Assembly: GCA_007279905.1 (NCBI GenBank)
Contig: QYPH01000014.1
Span: forward strand, 1 to 64,000
Length of the DNA: 64,000 bases
From: Actinomycetota bacterium
GTDB taxonomy: Bacteria > Actinomycetota > Acidimicrobiia > Acidimicrobiales > Ilumatobacteraceae
Direction of reading: 5' to 3'
The notes under the pieces were generated by a model that saw only the letters and a list, made by a program, of their open reading frames with translations, ran no database searches and was not told where the DNA came from. Each line of letters starts with the position of its first letter. The stretch's first letter is position 1. Shown here piece by piece: positions 10,093-20,097 of the stretch. Both the position numbers and the translations under genes were made by a program.

Positions 10093-11082
10093 TTACTTGC
10101 TTGGGTAGAGACCGATAGCGCTGTGAGCACGAGCAAGTGTTGCTTGAGCGATTTTTGATGCGCGCTCTTTACCAAGTGCAAGCAAGTTGCCGAGTTCGGC
10201 CGGGTCTGCCATGAGTTCGTGGTATCGGGCCTGGATGGGGCGCAACATCTCGGCAATTGCTTCACCGGTGTCTTGCTTGAGTGCTCCGTACTGGGTGTAT
10301 GTCGAAGCAAGTGATGTCGGCGATTCGTTGGTCACGGCACCGAGAATCTCGAGCAAGTTGCTCACCCCAGGTTTGTTTTCGCGGTCGAATGACACCTCAT
10401 TATCGCTATCGGTGACGGCTCTTTTAAATTTCTTGACAATCGAAGCAGGGTCGTCAAGAAGATAAATTATTCCGGCTTCGCCGTCACCTGACTTGCTCAT
10501 CTTCTTGGTCGGATCTTGCAAATCCATTACTCGTGCACCCGTGGGTGGAGTCACAGCTTTGGGAACAACGAATGTCTCACCGAAGCGATGGTTGAAGCGC
10601 AATGCGATGTCGCGTGTGATCTCAATGTGTTGGCGTTGATCATCGCCAACAGGAACTTCGGTGGCGTCATACAACAAGATGTCTGCAGCTTGCAGAGCGG
10701 GGTAGGTGAAGAGTCCAGCGGAAACGAAGTCAGCCTCTCGTTTGGCCGACTTGTCTTTAAATTGGGTCATGCGACTCAGCTCGCCGAAACTGACTGAGCA
10801 CTCCATAATCCAGCCCAATTGGCTGTGCTCGGGAATATGGCTTTGGACAAAAACTGTTGCTACCTGAGGGTCAAGGCCAACGGCAAACAGAATTGCGGCA
10901 AGTTGAAGAGTCTGTTTACCCAACACACCAGGCGTTTCCGTGATGGTGAGTGCGTGTAAGTCAACGATGCCATGAAAGACATCGTGCGTGTGTTGGCCTG
11001 AAACCCAATTGCGCAGGGCCCCTAAGTAGTTGCCAAGGTGGACTTCGCCAGTTGGCTGGATACAGGAAAGGACTCTTGCCAC
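10093..11082 (-). CDS. trpS: Tryptophanyl-tRNA synthetase
   Basis: SCIQPTGEVHLGNYLGALRNWV, PTKKMSKSGDGE (KMSKS). Confidence 0.95.
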   Translation of the reverse strand: MARVLSCIQPTGEVHLGNYLGALRNWVSGQHTHDVFHGIVDLHALTITETPGVLGKQTLQLAAILFAVGLDPQVATVFVQSHIPEHSQLGWIMECSVSFGELSRMTQFKDKSAKREADFVSAGLFTYPALQAADILLYDATEVPVGDDQRQHIEITRDIALRFNHRFGETFVVPKAVTPPTGARVMDLQDPTKKMSKSGDGEAGIIYLLDDPASIVKKFKRAVTDSDNEVSFDRENKPGVSNLLEILGAVTNESPTSLASTYTQYGALKQDTGEAIAEMLRPIQARYHELMADPAELGNLLALGKERASKIAQATLARAHSAIGLYPSK

Positions 11083-11140
11083 ATCTCAACGCTAGTGCAA
11101 ACATCTGCGTAAAGGCTTGTTTGTTATATCCTTGTGCGCG

Positions 11141-11920
11141 ATGGCATACGAAGTGAACACCCCGGTCTTTGACGGCCCGTTTGATTTGTTGCTGCACCTC
11201 ATTTTGCAAGAAGAGGTGGATATCCATGAAGTCTCGCTGTTGAGGATCGTTGAGGCGTATTTGGTTGAAGTGCAAAAGATGCAGACAATTGATCTGGACA
11301 TCGCCACCGAATTTCTGTTGATTGCCGCAACCCTCGTGGAACTCAAGACGCGCCGTTTGCTACCCGGCAAGGCGGATATGGATCTAGACGAAGAACTCGC
11401 CCTGTGGGAGGAGCGAGACTTGTTGTTGGCCCGATTGCTCGACTGCAAAACGTTTAAAGATGTCGCCAACGTGTTTAGTGTGCTCGTTGAAAAAGCTGGT
11501 TTGAGTTTTGCACGAATGGCCGGACCAGATGAGCGGTTTGCCGATCTGATGCCTGATCTTTTGGAAGGTGTTAACCCTGTGAGGTTGCAGCGCGCATTTA
11601 TGCGGGCCTTGCAACCAAAGCCTCCGACGACAATCGATCTGTTTCACGTAGCCCCAATTCGAGCAAGCGTGGCCGAGGCGTTGATGGAGATGCTCGATGT
11701 ATTGCCAAGTCTTGGTCGTGTGACGTTTTCGCAACTGACTGAAGCGATTCATGATCGAATTGAAGTTGTATGCCGGTTTCTGGCGATTCTCGAGTTGTAC
11801 AAGCAGGGCCGTGTAGATCTCGAGCAGAGCGACAAGTTTGGTGACATTCAAATTTTGTGGACAGGCGGAAATGACATTGGTTTTGAAGCAGTATTTAATA
11901 TTGATGATTACGAGGGATGA
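11141..11920 (+). CDS. scpA: Segregation and condensation protein A
   Basis: VFDGPFDLLLHLILQEEVDIHEVSLLRIVEAYL, EFLLIAATLVELKTRRLLP. Confidence 0.93.
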   Translation: MAYEVNTPVFDGPFDLLLHLILQEEVDIHEVSLLRIVEAYLVEVQKMQTIDLDIATEFLLIAATLVELKTRRLLPGKADMDLDEELALWEERDLLLARLLDCKTFKDVANVFSVLVEKAGLSFARMAGPDERFADLMPDLLEGVNPVRLQRAFMRALQPKPPTTIDLFHVAPIRASVAEALMEMLDVLPSLGRVTFSQLTEAIHDRIEVVCRFLAILELYKQGRVDLEQSDKFGDIQILWTGGNDIGFEAVFNIDDYEG

Positions 11921-11944
11921 TATTTGTAATGAAAGGTTTTTGTA

Positions 11945-12595
11945 ATGTCTCAATCAAGTTTTGACGAGCAATCGTCACAAGACGAGTCGGTTGTCAGTGC
12001 AGATGTAGTGCGCGCTTTGGAAGGTATTTTGCTGGTTGCCATGGAGCCAGTCGATCCAGCGTTGCTTGCTCAATTGCTTGAGCAGCCTCTAGCGGTTGTG
12101 GAAAGTCTGTGCGAGAGGTTGGCCTCGGCATATGCAGATGCAGGTCATGGCTTTCAATTGGTCAAAGTTGCTGGCGGGTATCGCTTTCAATCTCATCCGG
12201 ATGTTTCTGCATATGTTGAGCGATTCGTTCTCGATAGTCAACAGGCCCGAATTTCGTCGGCTGCTTTAGAGACACTTGCGATCATTGCCTATAAGCAACC
12301 CTTGTCCCGTCAGCAAGTTGCTTCTATTCGTGGTGTTGATCCTGACGCTGTGATGCGCACATTGCAAGCGCGTGGATACATCACTGAAGTTTCTCGCGAC
12401 GACGGCCCTGGCCAAGCAGTCATGTTTGGAACAACGTCACTCTTTTTGGAACGGCTCGGACTCGATTCACTCGCCTCATTGCCACCTATTGCCGATTTTG
12501 TTCCGCCAGCAGAAGTTGTTGAAGCACTTGAACAGGGCTTGCGGATTGTTCCGGCCAATCCCATGGGTGCAAGCCGAAACGAATCAGAGGGGTAG
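11945..12595 (+). CDS. scpB: Segregation and condensation protein B
   Basis: VRALEGILLVAMEPVDP..., ALETLAIIAYKQPLSRQQVASIRGVD, LFLERLGLDSLASLPP; follows scpA. Confidence 0.93.
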   Translation: MSQSSFDEQSSQDESVVSADVVRALEGILLVAMEPVDPALLAQLLEQPLAVVESLCERLASAYADAGHGFQLVKVAGGYRFQSHPDVSAYVERFVLDSQQARISSAALETLAIIAYKQPLSRQQVASIRGVDPDAVMRTLQARGYITEVSRDDGPGQAVMFGTTSLFLERLGLDSLASLPPIADFVPPAEVVEALEQGLRIVPANPMGASRNESEG

Positions 12596-12630
12596 AGATC
12601 AATTCTTCAACGCCGGGAGGCGACGAACAG

Positions 12631-13350
12631 TTGTTTGATGGCGAGCGGCTGCAAAAGGTGCTCGCGCGACATGGATGGGGCAGTCGTCGCGCGTGCGAAG
12701 AGATGATTGCCGATGAACGTGTCACGGTCAATGGTGTGATTGCAGTACTCGGTCGCCGTGTCGATGTTGAAATTGATCTCATTGAGATTGATGGAGCGCC
12801 TGTTGGTGTGCGACCTGATGTGGTGTATTACTTGCTGAATAAACCTACGGATGTCATCTCGACTGCGATCGATACTCACGGAAGAGAAACAGTTATCGAT
12901 TTAGTACCAGAAGAGCCGCGAGTGTTTCCTGTTGGTCGTTTGGATGCAGATTCGGAAGGGTTGCTCTTGCTGACCAACGATGGAGAATTGACAAATCGGA
13001 TTACACACCCCAGTTATGGTCTGGAAAAGGAATACCTCGTGCATGTGGAGTGCTCTGCGGCTGGAGTCAATAACACCGCGATCAGTCGACTCAGGAATGG
13101 AATCGAGTTGGATGACGGCATGACGGCGCCCGCCGAAGTGAGCCAGTTGCAACCAGGGGTCTTGAGAGTGGTGATTCACGAGGGCAGGAATCGACAGATT
13201 CGTCGAATGTGTGACGAGGTTGGATATCCAGTTGTGCGACTTGTGAGAGTGCGCATCGGTCCGATTGTTGACAGACAGTTGCTGCCAGGGCAGTGGAGGC
13301 ATCTGACAAACGCAGAAGTCAAGATGTTAATTGAATCAGTTGCCAAGTAA
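12631..13350 (+). CDS. rluB: 23S rRNA pseudouridine synthase (RluB-type)
   Basis: S4 domain RLQKVLARHGWGSRRACEEMI; VGRLDADSEGLLLLTNDGEL; GRNRQIRRM. TTG start with GGGAGG upstream. Confidence 0.92.
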   Translation: MFDGERLQKVLARHGWGSRRACEEMIADERVTVNGVIAVLGRRVDVEIDLIEIDGAPVGVRPDVVYYLLNKPTDVISTAIDTHGRETVIDLVPEEPRVFPVGRLDADSEGLLLLTNDGELTNRITHPSYGLEKEYLVHVECSAAGVNNTAISRLRNGIELDDGMTAPAEVSQLQPGVLRVVIHEGRNRQIRRMCDEVGYPVVRLVRVRIGPIVDRQLLPGQWRHLTNAEVKMLIESVAK

Positions 13351-14434
13351 GCAAAGAGTAGAATTGAAATTCGTGGTGCAAAAACGAGCAAATATTTTTG
13401 GTCTTGGTCTGATTGGTGGCTCACTTGGCTTGGCGTTGTCGTCGAGGGGGTGGCATGTCACTGGCAGTGACTCTGAATCTGGAAGAGAACAAGAAGCTTT
13501 GTCGCTCGGGGTTATCGGCGCAGTTGGTGTTGATTCAGATGCGTCGATTACTTTTGTTGCAACTCCGGTCTCGTCCATTGCAGAACAAGTGCGCAAAGCT
13601 CTAGCGCAAACGAGCGGCTTGGTCACTGATGTTGGTGGAGTGAAGGCACACCTCGTCGGAGAAATCAATGATCCACGTTTCATCGGCGGGCATCCGATGG
13701 CTGGTAGCGAACTCGTAGGCTTGGCCGGTGCTGACGCCAAATTGTTTGAAGGTGCCGTATGGGTGCTGACGCCTTCAGTCGGAATTGAGGATGCAAATTT
13801 TGCGAAGGTAGCAAATGTTGTCACCGAGTTGGGTTCCGAGATTGTGGTACTCGACCCACAGCGACACGACCAACTCGTTGCGATTGTTAGCCACCTACCG
13901 CACTTGACCGCTGCAGCGTTGATGGCGTTGGCGAGCGATAGATCAGAAGAACATGTTGCGGTTCTTCGACTTGCTGCCGGCGGCTTTCGTGACATGACAC
14001 GCGTCGCATCTGGCCATCCGGCTATCTGGATCGACATTTGTCGCGAAAATCGAGAAGCGATCATTGTCGCGCTCGATGGACTGATTGACGGGCTTGGTCA
14101 GATGAAGCGCATCGTTGAAGATGGTGATGCAAAAGAACTCATGAATCGATTGCAGCAGTCTCGCATTGCGAGGTCAAATTTGCCGAGCCGCGTTCGCGAT
14201 CTCATGGACGTTGTCGAAGTTCGAGTTCCAATTCCAGACAGATCTGGTGCTGCAGCGGAGATATTTACACTTGCAGCCGAGCTCGGTGTGAACATTGCCA
14301 ACTTTGAAGTTGCTCACTCGGTAGAAGGCGATCGCGGCATATTGGTGCTTGTGGTCGATCAATCGAGTCAAGACATATTTCGTGGCGGTCTTATTGCCAG
14401 AGGTTTTAGACCAACGTTGCAACAGATTTCGTGA
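13331..14434 (+). CDS. tyrA: Prephenate dehydrogenase with C-terminal ACT-like domain
   Basis: IFGLGLIGGSLGLAL NAD-binding motif, GGHPMAGSE, C-terminal DVVEVRVPIPDRSGAAAEIFTLAAELGVNIANFEV. Confidence 0.88.
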   Translation: MNQLPSKQRVELKFVVQKRANIFGLGLIGGSLGLALSSRGWHVTGSDSESGREQEALSLGVIGAVGVDSDASITFVATPVSSIAEQVRKALAQTSGLVTDVGGVKAHLVGEINDPRFIGGHPMAGSELVGLAGADAKLFEGAVWVLTPSVGIEDANFAKVANVVTELGSEIVVLDPQRHDQLVAIVSHLPHLTAAALMALASDRSEEHVAVLRLAAGGFRDMTRVASGHPAIWIDICRENREAIIVALDGLIDGLGQMKRIVEDGDAKELMNRLQQSRIARSNLPSRVRDLMDVVEVRVPIPDRSGAAAEIFTLAAELGVNIANFEVAHSVEGDRGILVLVVDQSSQDIFRGGLIARGFRPTLQQIS

Positions 14435-15708
14435 TGTCAGGGCAAGACTATTTGGTGGCTACCAAACAAGGGCCCCTGAATTGCGTAGTCGATGTTCCTG
14501 GTTCTAAGTCGATTGCGAATAGGGCCCTGGTGTGCGCATCGCTTGCACACGGAATTTCAACAATTCGTGGATTGCCCGATGGAGACGACACCACTGCGAT
14601 GTTGGGCGCACTCAAGGTTCTTGGAGCCAACATCACCTCGATTGCGGGTGGAGTTCGCTTTGACTCTGCAATCGATCTCGATGATTCTGAAGCACGAGTT
14701 GTTGATGCCAAACTTGCAGGAACAACGGCACGATTTCTCACGGCATTGGGTGCATTGCGCTCTGCGCCACTCACGGTTGATGGTGGTGCGTCACTGCAGT
14801 TGCGACCGATGGAAGACTTGCATCGAGCACTAGCAGACATAGGCGCGGTGGTCGTTTGGGCTGATGTTGATTATCACCTGCCGGTGACGGTTCGAAGAGG
14901 TGAGAGTAGCCATCATTCGGTACGGCTTGCGGCTGATACGTCCTCGCAATTTGTCACCGCTCTGATGTTGATTGCACCATTGCTTGAAAAGGGTTTACAC
15001 ATTGAGTTGATGGGGGATGTTGTTTCCCAACCGTACATCGCAATGTCTGCCTCGGTAATGAGGTCGTTCGGTGCGCGAGTCGATTTCGATGACGAGCGCA
15101 CCATCGTCGTGCATCCAGGTGGATACCTCGGATGCGACTATGAGATAGAGCCCGATGCAAGTTCGGCGTCGTATCCGTATGCGGCAGTCGCCATAGTCGG
15201 CGGTCAATTGCGTGTTAGTGGGATTTCTCCACAGATGATGCAGGGCGATGCTCGCTTCCTCGACGTGTTGCGGCAAATGGGTTGTCGACAAATGGTCGAC
15301 GATACGGGTGTAACGCTGACTCGAAATGCAGATGTGAAACTGATTGGCATAGATATTGATATGTCCGAGATGTCTGATGTCGTTCCAACTCTGGCTGCAG
15401 TCGCACTGTTCGCTTCATCAGCTACTCGCATCCGAGGAGTCGGATTCATCCGCAAGAAGGAGAGCGATCGCATCGGCGATCTTGCCCACGAATTGCGCAA
15501 GTTGGGGGCACAAGTCGTAGAGCATGATGATGGGCTCGAGATTTTACCTAGACCATTGCATGCCGGTCGTTGTGACACACATTATGACCATCGTTTGGCG
15601 ATGGCATTTGGGCTGATAGGACTCGTTGTGAGTGGTGTGGTCATCGACCAACCCGCAGTCGTTTCCAAGAGCTGGCCCACTTACTGGGAGATGCTGGAGC
15701 GGATCTGA
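14431..15708 (+). CDS. aroA: 3-phosphoshikimate 1-carboxyvinyltransferase (EPSP synthase)
   Basis: PGSKSIANRALVCASLA, AGTTARFLTALGAL, DGGASLQLRPM, KKESDRIGDLAHELRKLGA, DHRLAMAFGLIGL. Confidence 0.95.
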   Translation: MMSGQDYLVATKQGPLNCVVDVPGSKSIANRALVCASLAHGISTIRGLPDGDDTTAMLGALKVLGANITSIAGGVRFDSAIDLDDSEARVVDAKLAGTTARFLTALGALRSAPLTVDGGASLQLRPMEDLHRALADIGAVVVWADVDYHLPVTVRRGESSHHSVRLAADTSSQFVTALMLIAPLLEKGLHIELMGDVVSQPYIAMSASVMRSFGARVDFDDERTIVVHPGGYLGCDYEIEPDASSASYPYAAVAIVGGQLRVSGISPQMMQGDARFLDVLRQMGCRQMVDDTGVTLTRNADVKLIGIDIDMSEMSDVVPTLAAVALFASSATRIRGVGFIRKKESDRIGDLAHELRKLGAQVVEHDDGLEILPRPLHAGRCDTHYDHRLAMAFGLIGLVVSGVVIDQPAVVSKSWPTYWEMLERI

Positions 15709-15941
15709 TGGTGCCAAGGCTGCGAGAAGACCATCTAGAGATCCCGTTACCTCGACGTCTGCCAGCTCATCACCCTCATTTCGCTGAGATTCTCAATCGC
15801 CATCGTGAAGCCGTTGTTAAACGAATTCCGTGTTATACGGATCCTGTCTCTGGACTCTCGGTGATGACTGCCAAGTTTTTGGCAGAGCGCAACTATTGCT
15901 GTGAGAGCGGTTGTCGGCACTGCCCATATCTAGCCGACTGA
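15708..15941 (+). CDS. Small Cys-containing conserved hypothetical protein (DUF5522-like)
   Basis: 77 aa ending YCCESGCRHCPY; start overlaps aroA stop. Confidence 0.6.
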   Translation: MVPRLREDHLEIPLPRRLPAHHPHFAEILNRHREAVVKRIPCYTDPVSGLSVMTAKFLAERNYCCESGCRHCPYLAD

Positions 15942-15985
15942 TCAACTAGATTGATGGTTTCACGAGAGGCAATAAAGGGGTCAAG

Positions 15986-16483
15986 TTGAGCGAAGAACGA
16001 GAAATAATGACGTGGGAGTCTTTTGGTACCGCGAGCCGCGAACTTGCAGTGATGATTGCGCAAAGCGGTTATGAACCCGACATTATTCTTGCCATCGCTC
16101 GAGGTGGTTTGCTTGCCGCTGGCGCTCTCGGTTATGCGCTTTCTGTAAAAAATACATACACCATGAACGTCGAGTTTTACACCGGTGTAAACGAACGACT
16201 TGCGGTTCCTATGATCCTTCCTCCAGTTCCGAGCCTTGTCGACTTAAAAGACTCCAAGGTGTTGATTGTTGACGATGTGGCAGACACAGGTCACACATTG
16301 AAGCATGTGCTCGAATTCTGCAAAGGTCAACTCGCTGATACACGATTGGCAGTGTTGTACGAGAAGTCGCAATCAATTATCAAGTGCGATTATGTGTGGA
16401 AGCACACCGATCAATGGATCAATTTTCCATGGAGCGACAAAGATCCTGTGGCTCAGCGCAAGTGGAGCGTCAAAGACGCCTGA
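15986..16483 (+). CDS. Purine phosphoribosyltransferase-like protein
   Basis: PRPP motif VLIVDDVADTGHTLKHVLEF; AAAGGGG upstream of the TTG start. Confidence 0.8.
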   Translation: MSEEREIMTWESFGTASRELAVMIAQSGYEPDIILAIARGGLLAAGALGYALSVKNTYTMNVEFYTGVNERLAVPMILPPVPSLVDLKDSKVLIVDDVADTGHTLKHVLEFCKGQLADTRLAVLYEKSQSIIKCDYVWKHTDQWINFPWSDKDPVAQRKWSVKDA

Positions 16484-16488
16484 TTCGA

Positions 16489-17655
16489 CTACCCCTGGTA
16501 GGTAATCGAAGTATCAAGAAACTCATTGTTGGTGATGTCACTGGCGGTGATGTCAGCGATTTCAAGACCCTCTTCGCGCAGGATTGGTGTTGCCTTAGCA
16601 ATGAAGTCAGTGACGCGTGACTCTTCCAAGTCTCCGAATGTTGCAGTCTCGCCGTTTCCGACAATGCCGAGATCTTTTTGAGATGCAGCACCGTTAGCAA
16701 CATCGCCATCACTCTGGCTCCACCAACTATCAAAAGTCTTGACGGTCTCGACAATGATTGCATTGGCTCGTGACGGGTCTGCGATGTAATCGATCTGTGC
16801 TTGTTGAAAAATCGGCACGATCTTTTCGAGGCACGGGCGAAGCTCTTCAAGACGATCTTTTCTAATAGCCAAGTTCTGCGCGTAGGAGTTCCATCCGGCT
16901 TCATGAATCAATTGGTATCCAGTCGTGATTGATCCGGTTTCTAGGTTGGCGTACTTGTATGGCTCTGAAGTCGCAAAACCTTGATGCGCTGCATCTTCTG
17001 TAGAGAGCAACAAATTGCCCTTGTAGTTTGCATCAACTTGATTCTTTTGGATCAAGCCTTGGGATTCGAAGTAGCGCATCCACGCTGGATCGCCGTAGAC
17101 GTAAAAAGTCTTGATGGATTTGGCGGCATCAGCAATTGTCGTGACTTGCGGGTGCTTTGTTGCATCCCACAACACCACTTGAGGGTTGATGTTGAGAGAG
17201 TTAAACACCGCCAAGGTTGGAGCATCTGAATATCGCGTGATTGCAACGTCCGTACCTACATAGCCAAACGTGATGGCGTTGTCTTGGTACATCTCGGTGA
17301 CGACAGGAGATTCTAAGAATGGTCCTCCAGCGCGGATTTCAAGTTGAACGCCAGCAGGCTCTCCATTGACTGTGAGTGTTCCCACGACTGCGCCTGTGTC
17401 TTTGGATGCAACTGCGTCGTCGCCCATGAGTTGGTACACGCCACCGTGTTCAGATTCGGGGAACCAGTCGGTTTGAATCACGATGGTTGCAGGACATACA
17501 TCCCCAAGCGAAATTGCTGTAGTCGTTGCAATGGTGTCGACAACAGAATCGGACGACTCGGTGTTGGTGCTACCACACGCTGCCAGCACAAAGATTGCGG
17601 CAACTGTCGAGAGTGCTAAAAACATTTGCTTTCGAGTCTGAATTGAGTTATTCAT
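16489..17655 (-). CDS. ABC transporter substrate-binding lipoprotein (NMT1/THI5/SsuA-like)
   Basis: Lipobox ...IFVLAACGS; periplasmic-binding pattern TDWFPESEHGGVYQ; ABC permease and ATPase adjacent. Confidence 0.8.
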   Translation of the reverse strand: MNNSIQTRKQMFLALSTVAAIFVLAACGSTNTESSDSVVDTIATTTAISLGDVCPATIVIQTDWFPESEHGGVYQLMGDDAVASKDTGAVVGTLTVNGEPAGVQLEIRAGGPFLESPVVTEMYQDNAITFGYVGTDVAITRYSDAPTLAVFNSLNINPQVVLWDATKHPQVTTIADAAKSIKTFYVYGDPAWMRYFESQGLIQKNQVDANYKGNLLLSTEDAAHQGFATSEPYKYANLETGSITTGYQLIHEAGWNSYAQNLAIRKDRLEELRPCLEKIVPIFQQAQIDYIADPSRANAIIVETVKTFDSWWSQSDGDVANGAASQKDLGIVGNGETATFGDLEESRVTDFIAKATPILREEGLEIADITASDITNNEFLDTSITYQG

Positions 17656-17685
17656 TTTGATGTTTCGTCCTTTTTGTCATATCCA

Positions 17686-18483
17686 TTATTGAGAAATTGC
17701 TCCTTCGTACCATCTTCCAACAATTCGTTTGTTGAGTAGACCGAAGAGAATAAAAAGCATAAGACCAAGCAGCGTGGCTGCCAACGCTGTGACAAACATC
17801 GGCCCTGCCTGACTGTTTAAAAAGAATTGTGTAATCAACTTGCCGAGACCAGGGTCACCTTTGGCAAAAAAGAAGTCTCCAACGATGGCGCCGATGACAG
17901 CAAGACCTGCAGAGATTCGCAAACCACCAAATATTGCTGGGCTTGCGGCTGGCAATTGCAATTTGAGTAAGCGAGCAAGAGGGCCTGAACGCTGCAGGGT
18001 GAAAAGGTCATGCATGTTTTTTGGTGTTGAGTGCAGGCCAAAAAGCGTGTTGGAAATGATCGGGAAAATCGAAATGATGACGGTGACGAGCACGCGAGCA
18101 GCAAAGTTGGATCCAACAAGCTTGATCATGAGCGGAACGATTGCAATGATTGGTGTGACTTGAAGCGCGATGAGGTATGGCCATAGTGCTCGTTCTAGCC
18201 AACGAGCTTGTGCCATCACGATCCCAAGGACGAGACCAATTGATGTTGCCAAAGTAAGTCCGACGAGCGAAGTCTTCAGTGAGATCCAAAACGCAATCAA
18301 GATCTTGGTACGGGTGATGCCATAGATGTCTTCAAACAGCCGATGTGGCGGGGGAATAATCATTGGTGTTCCAGAAGCCGGAGAAAAGTTGTTTTCAAGG
18401 CCGTAAGCAAGTGCATACCAGCCAGCAAGAAATACGATGAGCACTACACCAGGCCCGAAATAACGCCTAATGATTGATTTCAT
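17686..18483 (-). CDS. ABC transporter permease (SsuC/TauC-like)
   Basis: Multiple TM segments; PIIAIVPLMIKLVGSNFAARV...; ATGA coupling with the upstream ATPase gene at 18480-18483. Confidence 0.85.
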   Translation of the reverse strand: MKSIIRRYFGPGVVLIVFLAGWYALAYGLENNFSPASGTPMIIPPPHRLFEDIYGITRTKILIAFWISLKTSLVGLTLATSIGLVLGIVMAQARWLERALWPYLIALQVTPIIAIVPLMIKLVGSNFAARVLVTVIISIFPIISNTLFGLHSTPKNMHDLFTLQRSGPLARLLKLQLPAASPAIFGGLRISAGLAVIGAIVGDFFFAKGDPGLGKLITQFFLNSQAGPMFVTALAATLLGLMLFILFGLLNKRIVGRWYEGAISQ

Positions 18484-19256
18484 ATATTCTGCAGCTGTCT
18501 GAGATGCCGAGCGATTGTTCCACAACATTTTGCAAAATCGGGTTGGTATCTGATTTCGGGTGACCGTGGATAGTCAAAAGGGATTTCGATGATGTGCGCG
18601 ATGGATGCAGGTCGTGCACTCATAATGATCACCCGTTGTGAGAGATAGACGGCTTCTGATATCGAATGAGTGACGAAAACTGCCGAAAATTTGGCAGAGG
18701 CAAACAATGCCAGCAAGTCGTCGTTGAGTTGTTCACGAGCAAATTCGTCAACAGCGGCAAATGGTTCATCAAACAAAAACAGTTTTGGTTGCGTCACGAG
18801 TGACCGAGCGAGCGACACGCGCATTTTCATGCCACCAGAAAGTTGTCGAGGGTATTTGTTTGCACTGTCGGCCAGGCCGACAGATGACAGCGCATTGAAT
18901 GCGAGTTCGCGTCGATCGGTGGCATTGACGCCACGCAATTCGAGCAACGTTTCTACGTTGCGAAGTGCAGTGCGCCATGGAAGCAATGTTGGATCTTGAA
19001 AAACGAAACCCACATCGTTGGAAGGCGTATTGAGTTGACCGCTGGTTGGCTTTTGCAAGCCACTCAACACGCGCAGCAACGTCGACTTGCCACACCCACT
19101 TGGCCCGACTACTGAAACAAATTCGTGATCGCCGATCTCAATTGAGATATTGCGCAAGACTTCGGTCGAGTCGGGGAATGACAGACAGATACCATCGGCA
19201 GATATCGACGGGGTACCCGAACGATGCGCGTGGTGTTCAGGAGTGGTGGAGTTCAC
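18480..19256 (-). CDS. ABC transporter ATP-binding protein (SsuB/TauB-like)
   Basis: Walker A GPSGCGKSTLLRVLSG; LSGGMKMRVSLARSL; LFLFDEPFAAVDEF. Confidence 0.9.
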   Translation of the reverse strand: MNSTTPEHHAHRSGTPSISADGICLSFPDSTEVLRNISIEIGDHEFVSVVGPSGCGKSTLLRVLSGLQKPTSGQLNTPSNDVGFVFQDPTLLPWRTALRNVETLLELRGVNATDRRELAFNALSSVGLADSANKYPRQLSGGMKMRVSLARSLVTQPKLFLFDEPFAAVDEFAREQLNDDLLALFASAKFSAVFVTHSISEAVYLSQRVIIMSARPASIAHIIEIPFDYPRSPEIRYQPDFAKCCGTIARHLRQLQNI

Positions 19257-19315
19257 CGAAGCGTCGGCTAAGCCGCATCCTCGTAGGGGTCACACAAATA
19301 ATCTAATAGTGCTGA

Positions 19316-20083
19316 TTAGACAATTGGTGATTTCCAGAGTCCTTTTCGCAACAAAATATCTTTGAGGACTGCAGGTTTGTCGGTCATGATCCCGTCAACA
19401 CCCAGTTCGATGAGATGTTCCATTTCGCTTGGATCGTCGATCGTCCAAACATGCACTTGGAGGCCGGCTTCATGGGCGTCGTCAACAAGTCGTCTGTCAG
19501 TCAGGGTGATCGGCCCCTGCTTCATTGGAATCTGGGCGGCATGAGCGCCATCAAAGGGTTTGGTCATTCCCATCCAACTACGCACACGCAACAGTGCAAC
19601 TTGCTTAGGTCCAAGAGATGTGCACAACGATGCACCGAAGGTGGCTCTTAACTGTGTGAGCCGCTTGTCGCTAAATGATCCGACACAAACCTTGTCGAGC
19701 ACACCTGAACCTTGTAGTGCATGAATGAGCGGTTGCAAAGCAGCATCAGACTTGCAATCAATGTTGATCCGAGCTGTTGGCCAAGCGTCAAAGATGTCTT
19801 GCAGCAACGGAATAGGTTCTTTACCGTCAACGCGTGCCAACTTCACATCGGCGTAGTCGAGCTCGCTAATTTTTCCAGGAATTCCGCATGTACGCAGCAG
19901 GTCATCGTCGTGGAAAGCAAGGAGCATGCCGTCGCGAGTTGCGTGCACATCGGTTTCCAAATATTGGTAGCCGAGTTCTATGGCACGCGCAAAAGCTGGC
20001 ATCGTGTTTTCTGGCGCATCACTCGCACCACCTCGATGGGCAAAGGGTATGGGGAGGTGTGTTGCGAGATACGGATGGGACAT
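19316..20083 (-). CDS. Glycerophosphodiester phosphodiesterase
   Basis: FAHRGGASDAPENTMPAFARAIELGYQYLETDVHATRDGMLLAFHDDDLLRT. Confidence 0.9.
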   Translation of the reverse strand: MSHPYLATHLPIPFAHRGGASDAPENTMPAFARAIELGYQYLETDVHATRDGMLLAFHDDDLLRTCGIPGKISELDYADVKLARVDGKEPIPLLQDIFDAWPTARINIDCKSDAALQPLIHALQGSGVLDKVCVGSFSDKRLTQLRATFGASLCTSLGPKQVALLRVRSWMGMTKPFDGAHAAQIPMKQGPITLTDRRLVDDAHEAGLQVHVWTIDDPSEMEHLIELGVDGIMTDKPAVLKDILLRKGLWKSPIV

Positions 20084-20097
20084 AACGAACTATCTAC

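Noticed and set aside
19257-19330. TPP or guanidine-II (mini-ykkC) riboswitch upstream of the NMT1-like ABC operon
   Set aside because: No CTGAGA/thi-box core; only one hairpin has an ACG(A) loop and the second has a TTA loop, so neither consensus is met.
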